A DNA stretch of 64,000 nt, taken from contig JAGIBF010000008.1 in the NCBI GenBank assembly GCA_017744515.1, forward strand, positions 49,204 to 113,203, written 5' to 3'. This document shows, one piece after another, positions 25,684-34,429 of this stretch. The position numbers and the translations under genes are program-made. Every line of letters starts with the position of its first letter. Position 1 is the first letter of the stretch. The DNA comes from Niastella sp. Lineage in GTDB: Bacteria; Bacteroidota; Bacteroidia; Chitinophagales; Chitinophagaceae. The notes beneath the pieces are model-generated. The model worked only from the letters and a program-made list of their open reading frames with translations. It was not told the origin of the DNA and made no database searches.

Positions 25684-25886
25684 GATTTTATAGCAAAACG
25701 AAGTGCATACATTTGCATATATGCCAACAAAGTAATATCTTCAAACGATAACGCATCAACGCCCTGAACCTGATAGGAATCAATAGGTATTTTGTACAAC
25801 TCTCCTATGCCTCTATTCTTACCAGATTCAATTCCAACCAAACTTTCATATTAGAAATAGCCAGTAGGCCATTTCTCCTGCTGTGC

Positions 25887-25909
25887 TATGATCAATCAGA
25901 TTGATCATA
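25887..25909. promoter_or_regulatory. Perfect 23-bp palindrome before the PLD gene (candidate operator)
   Basis: TATGATCAATC and GATTGATCATA are exact complements around a single A. The site ends 14 bp before the PLD start codon, where a repressor could block transcription or translation initiation. An AT-rich stem this close to the start would also fold in the mRNA. Confidence 0.55.
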
Positions 25910-25923
25910 AGTTAAATTTTATC

Positions 25924-26643
25924 ATGGCAAAATTTTTAACCACTACAGCAATTTCTTATCATTTGGAAGAACTTATTAAGAGAACACATGACCGGTTGAT
26001 CTTAATTAGTCCTTATTTGCAATTTAATGACAGGATCAAAGAGCATATTGAAAATCTGAACATCCTAAAACGTGACATCCGGATCATATATCGCGAGAAC
26101 AAATTGCCTCCAGATGAGAATAACTGGTTAGGAAAACAAATTGGAGTGCGTACGAGTATTTGCAAGAACCTTCATGCCAAATGCTACCTAAATGAGGCAG
26201 AAGCCATCATTACTTCGATGAACTTGTATGAGTTCTCCCAACGAAATAATAATGAAATGGGAATTTATATTTCGAAAGCTGATGACCCGGACTTATATAA
26301 AGCTACTTATGAAGAAGCAACACGGCTTTTAACAATTAGTGAAGAAATTCGTGTAACGGTACAAAAAGTATCCTCTGTCAATGATCTTAAAAACCTTGCT
26401 GCTGGCTCAACATCCCATAACCCGAAAACCGGCTTTTGCATTCGATCAGGCGTGCCAATTCCTTTTAATGTAGAAAAGCCAATGAGCAACGAAGCTTATA
26501 AGTTATGGAGTAAGTTTAGTAACCCAGATTATCCTGAAAAATATTGTCATTTTTCGGGAGAACTCTCCGATGGAGAAACGAGTTTGAATAAGCCAATTCT
26601 CAAGAAGAATTGGAAGAAAGCAAAAGAGGCTTTTAATCTTTAG
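25924..26643 (+). CDS. Phospholipase D-family nuclease-like protein
   Basis: About 239 residues with one PLD-type active site: H84 and K86 (LHAKCYLN), N100 (TSMN) and E111 (NNNEMGIYI). The H-K-N-E arrangement resembles the nucleases Nuc and BfiI, which work as dimers because each chain has one half-site. The C-terminal region (GFCIRSGVPIPFNVEKP and EKYCHFSGE, about 170-225) looks like a zinc ribbon that has lost most cysteines. The ATG at 25924 is preferred over 25888, which lies in the palindrome. AT-rich composition suggests recent transfer. It is followed after 53 nt by the DRHyd-like gene, so the pair may be one defence-type unit. Confidence 0.82.
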   Translation: MAKFLTTTAISYHLEELIKRTHDRLILISPYLQFNDRIKEHIENLNILKRDIRIIYRENKLPPDENNWLGKQIGVRTSICKNLHAKCYLNEAEAIITSMNLYEFSQRNNNEMGIYISKADDPDLYKATYEEATRLLTISEEIRVTVQKVSSVNDLKNLAAGSTSHNPKTGFCIRSGVPIPFNVEKPMSNEAYKLWSKFSNPDYPEKYCHFSGELSDGETSLNKPILKKNWKKAKEAFNL

Positions 26644-26696
26644 AAAAGATGATATAAACGCACAAAGTGATTAAGCTTAAATTGAATGATTAATAT

Positions 26697-27572
26697 ATGA
26701 CCAAAGAACCTAAAAAAACGACAACCTCAAACGATTGTTTTGTTATCATGCCTATCGCGGATGCTGAAGGATATGAAAAGGGGCATTTCAAAAGAGTTTA
26801 TGAAGACATCTTCAAAGCTGCATGCACTAAAGCAGGCTTTAATGCAATCCGGGCTGATGAAGTAAAGCAAACGAATCTGATCCATCTTGATATTCTACAA
26901 AAATTGATTGAAAGCCCAATGGCCATTTGTGATTTAAGCACTCGTAACCCTAATGTCTTATTTGAATTAGGTTTAAGACAAGCTTTTGACAAACCGACTA
27001 TTTTAGTTCAGGAAATAGGAACACCTAAAATATTCGACATTTCTCCTTTAAGGTATGCAGAATATAGGAAAGAGCTTAAATACCGGGAGGTACTGGAAGA
27101 CCAAGAATTTATCTGCGAGACTCTAAAGGCTACTAAACAAGCAACTGACAATGGAGAAGGTATAAATTCAATTATTAGTTTACTTTCACTTTCCTCCCCT
27201 GCTTCCTTAAAAGAAGTATCAGAAAATGATGCAACAAAGATGCTGCAAATCGTCATGTCTGAAATGAACGATCTTCGCGCTGATTTCAGGCAATCAGTGA
27301 GGAGGATAGATCAGAAAGAAACACAGGTAGAAGCAGGGGGATATTCAGATAATTATTATTCAGAGTTCAAAAATGCTTATTTGAAGTTAAGAGTACTAAT
27401 AGAAAATAATGCGTCTGTGGAGGAGGTCAAAATAACATACGATAAATTACAGCATCTCTACACAAAGATTCCTGTAAAACATCTACTTCTTACTAGACAA
27501 ATTAGAAGTAAAGAAATGATTGCAGATGCAGATCTATTATTTTCAAAATTCATAGCCGCTGGCGACAAATAA
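26697..27572 (+). CDS. Nucleoside 2-deoxyribosyltransferase-like (DRHyd/TIR-like) protein
   Basis: A 291-residue soluble protein. The first 140 residues carry the pattern of the DRHyd superfamily: CFVIMPI (residues 14-20), then D79-L80 and the motif NPNVLFELGLR with N84, N86, the likely catalytic E90 and G92. These enzymes cleave N-glycosidic bonds in nucleotides, and close relatives of this form are proposed as effectors in bacterial conflict systems. The C-terminal half (about 170-291) is helical with a coiled-coil-like section (KTLQ/KYDK-type heptads) and may mediate oligomerisation or sensing. Like the PLD gene it is AT-rich. The exact reaction is unknown. Confidence 0.78.
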   Translation: MTKEPKKTTTSNDCFVIMPIADAEGYEKGHFKRVYEDIFKAACTKAGFNAIRADEVKQTNLIHLDILQKLIESPMAICDLSTRNPNVLFELGLRQAFDKPTILVQEIGTPKIFDISPLRYAEYRKELKYREVLEDQEFICETLKATKQATDNGEGINSIISLLSLSSPASLKEVSENDATKMLQIVMSEMNDLRADFRQSVRRIDQKETQVEAGGYSDNYYSEFKNAYLKLRVLIENNASVEEVKITYDKLQHLYTKIPVKHLLLTRQIRSKEMIADADLLFSKFIAAGDK

Positions 27573-27711
27573 TAAGCTGATTTTGTACATTTTGCCGTAC
27601 CCAAAGCGAGCAATTTAATTGAGTTAACCCAGAAGGCTTTAGCTTCCAGACTCATTAGAAAAATTTAGCTAACAAAGCAACAGCGGACAGGAAATGGCGG
27701 TCAATGGGGGT

Positions 27712-28314
27712 ATGAAAAAAGTCATTTTTCTCCTGGTATTCCCCCTGATAGCAGAAGTAATGATCTCGTGTTGCGATTGCATTGACACTGTCGTTCAGAG
27801 TTATACGAATAAAAGTATTTCCGTCAGCAATCTTGACAACAGTGGCAAGGAACCTATCGCAGCTACTGCCAATTCCATTAATAAAAATGCTTATGGATTC
27901 CGGCTCCAGTTAACCCGGGAAAAGCTCGCCTGCCTGGAAAAGCGGTACTCGTTTTTTATTCAATCGACCTACGCTATGAGTTGTGGCTGTCCACCGCCCA
28001 ACCAGTTCAACGCCAAAGACAGCATTACTGCTATCAAAGTAATCACCTTGCGCAACTTTGACGGGACTCACGCTGCTGGTTCCGAAATATCCGACTATTT
28101 CAAGATCTACAATCTATATAACTTTACTTCCATCCGTGATTACCTAAAATCCTCTTCTGCGACTTTGTTCAAGGAAGCGGAGCTGAAACCTCAACTTGAT
28201 TTTCTGTTAATGACAGCTCCAACCATCACTGGTGAACATCAGTTCCGTATCCAACTGATCTTATCGGACGGGCGCACCTTAGAAACCGAAACCTCCACCA
28301 TAGACCTTATTTAA
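27712..28314 (+). CDS. Lipoprotein-like exported protein (possibly DUF5034)
   Basis: About 200 residues from the ATG at 27712, chosen because it begins the signal sequence MKKVIFLLVFPLIAEVMISC, whose Cys20 suits a lipoprotein. The mature part contains a cluster of cysteines (CCDC and SCGCPPP) and the stretch SISVSNLDNSGKEPIAATAN, which resembles the DUF5034 family of Bacteroidota; I hold this family name loosely. It is probably anchored to the outer membrane. The stop overlaps the ATG of the next gene by one base, so the two are translationally coupled and may form a small surface or sensing unit. Confidence 0.7.
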   Translation: MKKVIFLLVFPLIAEVMISCCDCIDTVVQSYTNKSISVSNLDNSGKEPIAATANSINKNAYGFRLQLTREKLACLEKRYSFFIQSTYAMSCGCPPPNQFNAKDSITAIKVITLRNFDGTHAAGSEISDYFKIYNLYNFTSIRDYLKSSSATLFKEAELKPQLDFLLMTAPTITGEHQFRIQLILSDGRTLETETSTIDLI

Positions 28315-29102
28315 TGCTTCCTAAATCTATACTTGTAGCTTTTCTATTCATGCAGACTCCATGCCTGTTCAGCCAGAAGGCTAAACCAATTCACAGGCTG
28401 GAGTTTCAGGTAAAGCCTTCGTTTGGTTTTAATATTCCTACATCCAAGCTACTCAAAGGCGATGTAACTGATCACCTGATTTCGTATGATGACCAATCGC
28501 ACTACCTGCAGTTTATAGGCCTGGCTCTGTTCTTCGACAAGCATTGGGGTGTTGAATTTAATTTCCAGGGAAACAGCTCTGGCAGGAAATCCAACAGGGA
28601 TCAACAATTTCTCCAGGCTATGCAAAGGGAATACGAAAGTAATTTCTATGTGACTCCTTCCACTGGCGCCAGTTATAAGCAGACTAATTTTTTCAGTGGC
28701 GATATTGAACGCGGCCTTCTGGGTGTTATCTATCGATTCGAATCAAACCGGTTTTTCTTTTATCCCAAGGCTGCTGTTGGTGTTACTTCTTTTTATGCCG
28801 ATTGGGGAAGTGCCTACTTGAAGGAAAAGAATGCCAATAATGTTGTGCTTGTTTATTATCAGGCCGACAAGATCCCCCAGGATCATTTTATTGTAGCGGG
28901 TTCGACATCGGTTGGCTATAAGGTCACGAAATGGCTTTACCTGAATGTAGATGCAATGTTTTCTTATTATAAAGCGAATGTATCTTATACCAAGACGATT
29001 ACGAACCTGAATTCAAAGCTAAGTACCGTAGAGAATATCAACTACAAAAAAGGTATGCCTGGCGTGAGTGTAGGCGCCGGGTTTATTGTTTCGCTGAAAT
29101 AG
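28314..29102 (+). CDS. Outer-membrane beta-barrel-like protein
   Basis: A 262-residue protein with a short signal-like start (AFLFMQTPCLFS) and a sequence of alternating polar/hydrophobic strands ending in an aromatic-rich GFIVSLK, typical of Bacteroidota outer-membrane beta-barrels of the porin-family type. Strands such as LQFIGLALFFDKHWGVEFNF and RFFFYPKAAVGVTSFYADWG are clear. The function is unknown. It is coupled to the preceding lipoprotein gene (TAATG overlap), which suggests an outer-membrane pair. It ends 8 bases from the convergent permease gene with no terminator between. Confidence 0.7.
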   Translation: MLPKSILVAFLFMQTPCLFSQKAKPIHRLEFQVKPSFGFNIPTSKLLKGDVTDHLISYDDQSHYLQFIGLALFFDKHWGVEFNFQGNSSGRKSNRDQQFLQAMQREYESNFYVTPSTGASYKQTNFFSGDIERGLLGVIYRFESNRFFFYPKAAVGVTSFYADWGSAYLKEKNANNVVLVYYQADKIPQDHFIVAGSTSVGYKVTKWLYLNVDAMFSYYKANVSYTKTITNLNSKLSTVENINYKKGMPGVSVGAGFIVSLK

Positions 29103-29110
29103 ATGATCAT

Positions 29111-31498
29111 TTACTCAGTTCTAAGGCTTTTGACCGGATTAGCGAGGGATGCTTTGATGGCCTGGAAGCTAACTGTGAGCAGGGTAATGATGACAGCGCC
29201 TGCACCTACAGCAATGAATATCCACCACGTCATGGTTGCGCGGTATTGATAGCCCTGCAACCACTGGTGCATGAAGTAGTAAGCTACAGGGACCGCAATG
29301 CATAATGCAATACCGACCAGCCACACAAATTCTTTGGACAGTAGTTTCCATACGCTGAATACGGAAGCGCCCAATACTTTGCGCACTCCTATTTCTTTGG
29401 TACGCTGTTCTGCAATAAAGGAAGCCAAGCCAAACAATCCAAGGCAGGAAATCAATATGGCCAACACTGCAAAGAATCCTGCCAGCTTGCCCACGCGCTC
29501 TTCGGCTCCAAACTTGCGGTTGTATTCTTCGTCTACAAACTTATACTCGAATGGCGCTGCCGGATTGTATTTATGAAATACTGCTTCCATAGATTGCAAG
29601 GCTACGCTGGCACTCACCGCCGGGTTGATCTTCGCGAATACATAATTAGGAGCGCCGTTGTTTCTCCAGAACAGTGATGGCCGAACCGGCTCATAGGGTG
29701 ATTCTGTAATTACATTTTTCACAACGCCTATTACTTTGCATGGCCTGGTCCTCCAGGTAATGATTGCTCCTATAGGATCCTGCAGTTTCATGAATTGTAC
29801 GGCTGCTTCGTTGATGATAAAGGATGCGGTGTCGGCTGTAAAGTCGCGGGAGAAATCGCGTCCTGCTACAATTTTCCAGCCTACTGTTTTTCCATAATCC
29901 ACGGACACGCCCGTAACAGGGAAGTCTACTGTTGTTTGTGGGTCTTTGCCAATCCAGCTCAACTCTCCATCGGAGCCCCAGGTATCGGTGGCGGGTGCTT
30001 CGGAACCGGCCAGTGCTGTAATTATATTCTGCTGTTGCAACTCATTTCCGATCAGCTCGAATGAGGCGGCTGTGTTTCTAACCGGATTGGTCATCGTAAC
30101 TAATCCATTGCGGCTATATCCTACCGGCCGGTCTTTTGCAAATTCAATCTGCCTGATCACAATGATGGTACAGATGATCAATGCTACGGAAACAGTGAAC
30201 TGAACGACTACTGATGTTTTGCGGGGGATGGACGCCCATTGTCCTACCCTGAAAGTTCCTTTCAATACTTTGACTGGCCTGAACGATGAAAGGTATAGTG
30301 CGGGATAACTGCCTGCCAGTATGCCCGTGATACCGCTGAAAGCAATACCAGCCAGCCAGAAATATGACTGCGTCCAGGGAATGGTTATTTTTTTGCCGGC
30401 CACTTCATTGAAGAAGGGCAGCAGGAATTGTGCTATTACCAATGCTACCATAAAGGCCAAGGCTGTTACGAACAATGATTCGAAATAGAACTGGCCGATG
30501 ATCTGTGCACGCATAGACCCGATGGCTTTGCGCACGCCTACTTCTTTCGCTCTTTTCTCTGAACGGGCCGTGCTGAGGTTCATGAAATTGATGCAGGCGA
30601 GCAGTAACACAAATACGCCGATGATACCAAACATCCAGACGTATTTGATGCGCCCTCCGGCATTGATCCCATTTTCATATTCTTCATACAGGTGCCATTT
30701 GCTCATAGGTTCAAGAAACAAGGTTGGCTTGTACCGGGCTTCTTCGCTATTGACTTTCTGTAGTTTCAAATCTTTGATCAGTGCTGATGTTTGGCTCATG
30801 TCTGCTTCATCGGACAACTGGACGTACATCTGCACAAAGTTTTTACTCCAATCGTGGCTTGTGTTTTGTATCCACGGCGAATTGCGCTCGAAGAGACTGA
30901 ATGGCGCCATGAACTTTACATTGGTAAAGGTGGTATTGGCCGGAAGGTCTTCGTATACGCCTGTTACTTTCACCTCGTCTTTGTTGTCCATCTGTATCAC
31001 CTGATCAATTGGATCAGCGTCTCCGAAAAAGGCTTTGGCGGTTGACTGAGACAACAGGATGGATGAAGGGTCCTGCAACCCATCGCGTGTGCCTTTGAGC
31101 ATGTTCAGGGTGAACATGTGGGGTGCTTCGGGAGTGAGGTAAACACCATGATTCGTCAGTTTCTTATCGCCTACCGACAGGATATGCCCGGCCCGGTGGG
31201 AAGACATGACGATGTATTTGAAGTATCTGCCGTACCGGGTACGCAGTTCGTTTGACAAGGGATAGGGTACGGCTTTATCTGTTTTGACTTCTCCGTTGAC
31301 GCTCATGTTGAGGCGTACTTTGGCGATGTGGTCGCGGTTGTTGTGTACGGCATCGAAAGACAGCTCATCATAAATCCATAAGCCGATCAGGATTGCGACG
31401 GCCATGCCGGTTGACAGGCCAACGATGTTGATGAATGTGTGCGCCTTGTTCCTGATGAGGTTGCGGACTGCTATTTTGAGATGGCTTTTGATGATCAT
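29111..31498 (-). CDS. MacB/FtsX-type ABC transporter permease
   Basis: A 795-residue permease with duplicated halves. Each half has a periplasmic MacB-type domain and an FtsX domain: the first membrane helix is at about 21-41, the FtsX core near 280-360 (ACINFMNLSTARSEKRAKEVGVRK) and its repeat near 660-720 (LGLFGLASFIAEQRTKEIGVRK). Both copies of the conserved RxKEVG/RTKEIG VRKxxGA element are visible. Such permeases export antimicrobials or drive lipoprotein or peptide transport with a separate ATPase, which is not in this window. The ATG at 31498 is preferred over a GTG at 31516. No link to the neighbouring sugar genes is evident. Confidence 0.9.
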   Translation of the reverse strand: MIIKSHLKIAVRNLIRNKAHTFINIVGLSTGMAVAILIGLWIYDELSFDAVHNNRDHIAKVRLNMSVNGEVKTDKAVPYPLSNELRTRYGRYFKYIVMSSHRAGHILSVGDKKLTNHGVYLTPEAPHMFTLNMLKGTRDGLQDPSSILLSQSTAKAFFGDADPIDQVIQMDNKDEVKVTGVYEDLPANTTFTNVKFMAPFSLFERNSPWIQNTSHDWSKNFVQMYVQLSDEADMSQTSALIKDLKLQKVNSEEARYKPTLFLEPMSKWHLYEEYENGINAGGRIKYVWMFGIIGVFVLLLACINFMNLSTARSEKRAKEVGVRKAIGSMRAQIIGQFYFESLFVTALAFMVALVIAQFLLPFFNEVAGKKITIPWTQSYFWLAGIAFSGITGILAGSYPALYLSSFRPVKVLKGTFRVGQWASIPRKTSVVVQFTVSVALIICTIIVIRQIEFAKDRPVGYSRNGLVTMTNPVRNTAASFELIGNELQQQNIITALAGSEAPATDTWGSDGELSWIGKDPQTTVDFPVTGVSVDYGKTVGWKIVAGRDFSRDFTADTASFIINEAAVQFMKLQDPIGAIITWRTRPCKVIGVVKNVITESPYEPVRPSLFWRNNGAPNYVFAKINPAVSASVALQSMEAVFHKYNPAAPFEYKFVDEEYNRKFGAEERVGKLAGFFAVLAILISCLGLFGLASFIAEQRTKEIGVRKVLGASVFSVWKLLSKEFVWLVGIALCIAVPVAYYFMHQWLQGYQYRATMTWWIFIAVGAGAVIITLLTVSFQAIKASLANPVKSLRTE

Positions 31499-31688
31499 AG
31501 TGCTCTTTTTCACCAAAAAGGTGCCGGGTTATTACCGTATTGAAGATCAAACAAATGTACTTTTTTCTATTTCATTTGGTGTCCGGTTTCGATACGCCGG
31601 TTGTCCTTTGGCGGCACAAGTGCATTCCGGGTAAGTTGAAAGCACTTACTAAATTGAAATAGCAGCATGGAAACTTTTCAGCTGATCT

Positions 31689-34400
31689 TTATAGTTTCCT
31701 TATCTGTAAAGCGTTTAGAACGGGTTCGCCGGTGATGGCTTTGAAGGTGATGGTAATGCCTTGCTGGCCGGTGGCGGAGACCTTTATTTTTTTGGAAATA
31801 GCTTTTGCTATGCCGTACTGACGGCCGATGTTGAAGTTTTCGAGTACGGGCGTATTGTTGACCAACACATCGAAGCTGCGTTGTACTTCTTCCTCTTTGC
31901 GTGTGTCGCCCGACAGGTTGTAGGGTAATCCTTTTACTGTGCCGCCTAACAGTTCGGCAAAGTGAAGGGTTATCTCATAATTACCGGGTGGCACATCGAG
32001 ACGGTATTGTTCTATACCTGTTTGTTGTGTCTGGTAAACAGGATCGTCATCCGTACCTACAATGTTTTTATCGGTGCCATAGGGAAGGCGGCCGTTGCCA
32101 GCTACCTTAAATGGTTTGCCACCGATGTATCCCCAGCTTCCGGACCGGTATGGCTGATCGGGCAACCACATTTGTTGTCTTTGCTGATCGATGTAATACC
32201 GGTCGGCACCCAGCAAGATATTGAGGGTGTTGAAGGGAAGCTGCTTATCATTTAACTGATAAGGCTGGAGTTGAAAATCAACTGTCAGCTGGTCGGTATA
32301 TTTCTTTCCTTGTTTCGTGCTTTCTACTACCAGGCTATTGGCGCCATTCACAAAGGGAATGTTCCAGGTAGCAAGCCCATTCTCTGTTTTCTTTACTCCT
32401 GCACTTGTGCCATTGATGAAAAGTTCGACGGCATCGAGGTTGGTGGCCACCTGCACTGGCTGATAACAGGCGCGCGCATTGCTATCGGCAATGCCGCTTC
32501 TGATCTTCCAGTAACCGGAAGTAATTTTCACAAAGGGGTCTTTGCGCAGGATTGCCTGGTAATAGTAGTAGGGGTCTTTGGGTGTTCTATCCCACATCAG
32601 TAATCCTTTGTTGTTGATGTGGGGCATCGTCTCTTCGCGTGTTTCTGAGTTGAAGTCGGCAAGGTTCCACAGCATGGCGCCTGCTACGAAGGGGCGCTTC
32701 AACATTTCTGTAAGGTAGTACTGGTGGAAGGCCGTGGTGTATTCAACGCTTTTATCAAACTTAACCGGGTGCATGCTTCTGATGCGCGGGTCGGCATCGG
32801 CTCCGTATTCTGTTACGAGTAGTGGCTTGGTGGGCAACTCTTTGTGGTGGCGTTCCAGGAAAGCAGGAAAGTCAGTCAATGAACCGCCATACCAACCGGA
32901 ATATAAATTCCAACCCACCAGCATTGGTATATCTGTTAAGCCAACTGTTTTGTAGCGATTGAAATCGCCGTGGTTTACCAGCATCGTGTAGCGGGAAGGG
33001 TCTTCGACACGCGTAATGCTATCCAGTGTTTTGGCCAGTTTGGCAACGTTGTTAAAGTAAATCTCCTGCCGTGGCTTATCGTTGTTGAAATGTGGCCGTA
33101 GCAATACTTCGTTCATGTAGCACCAGATGATGATGCTGGGATGGTTGAAGTTTTGCCGTATCATTTCTTTCTGCATGTACATGCAGTTACGATAGAAGGT
33201 ATCTGACTCAGTGATCTCGTTGACTACCGGTATTTCTACCGAGGTGAGGATACCCAGCTTATCGCAGGTTTGCAGGATGGTAGGATCTTGCGGGTAATGG
33301 GCAATGCGCAGGAAGTTGCCGCCCATTTGTTTTAATAGTTGTACATCGTGCGCCGCCAGCTCATCGGGCACTGCATTGCCACGATGAGCATAGTCCTGGT
33401 GGCGGCTGGAACCAACCAGTTTATAGGGTTGGCCATTCAGGAAAAATCCTTTGTCTGCATCGAAGGAAAACCAGCGAAAGCCAAGTGGTTGTGTCAGCTG
33501 ATCGGTTGCAATGCCTGTCTTTGTATCGGTAATAATTGTAGTAACTGTGTATAGATAGGGTTGTTCGGGGCTCCATAGCTGTGGACGGGAAATGTTTTTG
33601 ATCTCCTGTTTGAATGGTGCTTCACTGTTCTTTTTAATGGTAACCGTGGTGCTTACCTCGCTGATACTTTTCCCTTCTTTATCTTTTATAGAGGTCGTCA
33701 CCTGCAGCTTTCTGTCTGAAGCAGCTTCATTCGTTATAGTACCACTAATATTTACGGCTGCTTTTTCTGCGGACACGTGCGGGGTTGTGATGTAGATGCC
33801 GGGTGCGCCATGATCATCGAGGGTGATGTGCGCATCGTCGACCGCTACCAGCCAGCAATCACGGTAGACTCCACCGTAGAAGGTAAAGTCGGCCGTGAGT
33901 GGTGGTATATTTTCGTTGTGCCTGTTGTTGACGCGTATCTCTATTTCATTCAGGTTGTCTTTGCCATCGTATTGCAATAGCTCACTGATGGGTATGTAGA
34001 AAGCTGTGTACCCTCCTATGTGTTCGCCCGCTTTTTTGCCATTGATTGTGACTTCTGTTTCCTGATTGGCTCCTTCAAAGTACAGGTATACTTTTTTTGA
34101 CTTCCAGGAATTGTTGATGGCCAGTTTTTTTTTGTACCAGCCGTTGCCTCTGTAGTATCCCGGTTCATCGTCCATCACATCTGCTGCATTCCATGTATGT
34201 GGAAAGCTTACCGGTTGCCAGGTGGGCTTTTCACTGGCTGTTGCGTTGCCAGGAGAACCCTTCGACAGGCTCAGGGTGACATCTTTGCTGAAGTTCCAAC
34301 CTTCATTGATGCCGACTGTAATGCGGCCAGACTGGTTACCGGTTTGCGCCTGCAGCGAGGCAACGATCAACAGGCAATATGCAAGCAAGGTGTGTTTCAA
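31689..34400 (-). CDS. Glycoside hydrolase family 2 (beta-galactosidase-like) with C-terminal malectin domain
   Basis: A 903-residue exported enzyme (signal MKHTLLAYCLLIVASLQA). It has the GH2 sugar-binding N domain (FPHTWNAADVMDDEPGYYRG), an Ig-like domain, the TIM barrel with the acid/base glutamate in CYMNEVLLRP (about 429) and the nucleophile in VTEYGADADP (about 530), a DUF4982-like part and a C-terminal malectin-like domain (about 730-903). The specificity within GH2 is not fixed by sequence. A family A repeat is translated in frame at about residues 40-47 (DVTLSLSKGSPGN). It is the last of four same-strand carbohydrate genes. Confidence 0.9.
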   Translation of the reverse strand: MKHTLLAYCLLIVASLQAQTGNQSGRITVGINEGWNFSKDVTLSLSKGSPGNATASEKPTWQPVSFPHTWNAADVMDDEPGYYRGNGWYKKKLAINNSWKSKKVYLYFEGANQETEVTINGKKAGEHIGGYTAFYIPISELLQYDGKDNLNEIEIRVNNRHNENIPPLTADFTFYGGVYRDCWLVAVDDAHITLDDHGAPGIYITTPHVSAEKAAVNISGTITNEAASDRKLQVTTSIKDKEGKSISEVSTTVTIKKNSEAPFKQEIKNISRPQLWSPEQPYLYTVTTIITDTKTGIATDQLTQPLGFRWFSFDADKGFFLNGQPYKLVGSSRHQDYAHRGNAVPDELAAHDVQLLKQMGGNFLRIAHYPQDPTILQTCDKLGILTSVEIPVVNEITESDTFYRNCMYMQKEMIRQNFNHPSIIIWCYMNEVLLRPHFNNDKPRQEIYFNNVAKLAKTLDSITRVEDPSRYTMLVNHGDFNRYKTVGLTDIPMLVGWNLYSGWYGGSLTDFPAFLERHHKELPTKPLLVTEYGADADPRIRSMHPVKFDKSVEYTTAFHQYYLTEMLKRPFVAGAMLWNLADFNSETREETMPHINNKGLLMWDRTPKDPYYYYQAILRKDPFVKITSGYWKIRSGIADSNARACYQPVQVATNLDAVELFINGTSAGVKKTENGLATWNIPFVNGANSLVVESTKQGKKYTDQLTVDFQLQPYQLNDKQLPFNTLNILLGADRYYIDQQRQQMWLPDQPYRSGSWGYIGGKPFKVAGNGRLPYGTDKNIVGTDDDPVYQTQQTGIEQYRLDVPPGNYEITLHFAELLGGTVKGLPYNLSGDTRKEEEVQRSFDVLVNNTPVLENFNIGRQYGIAKAISKKIKVSATGQQGITITFKAITGEPVLNALQIRKL
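34259..34281. repeat. Family A repeat inside the GH2 coding sequence
   Basis: The unit CCTTCGACAGGCTCAGGGTG plus ACA is intact and in frame near the start of the GH2 gene; read on the minus strand it encodes VTLSLSKG, which replaces what is usually a short loop after the first strand. Confidence 0.9.
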
Positions 34401-34429
34401 GTGGCGAGGGTTTACGGAGGTGGGTTGTG

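Noticed and set aside
25617..25841. A 74-codon minus-strand frame between the 131-residue gene and the PLD gene
   Set aside because: It has a plausible helical stretch but overlaps the end of the forward gene, lacks an ATG or ribosome-binding site, and matches nothing known. It may be a gene remnant, but the evidence is too weak.
25684..27711. Direct repeats marking the ends of the PLD/DRHyd islet
   Set aside because: Only a 10-base ATTTTGTACA is shared between the two borders, which is too short in AT-rich DNA to be called an attachment site.
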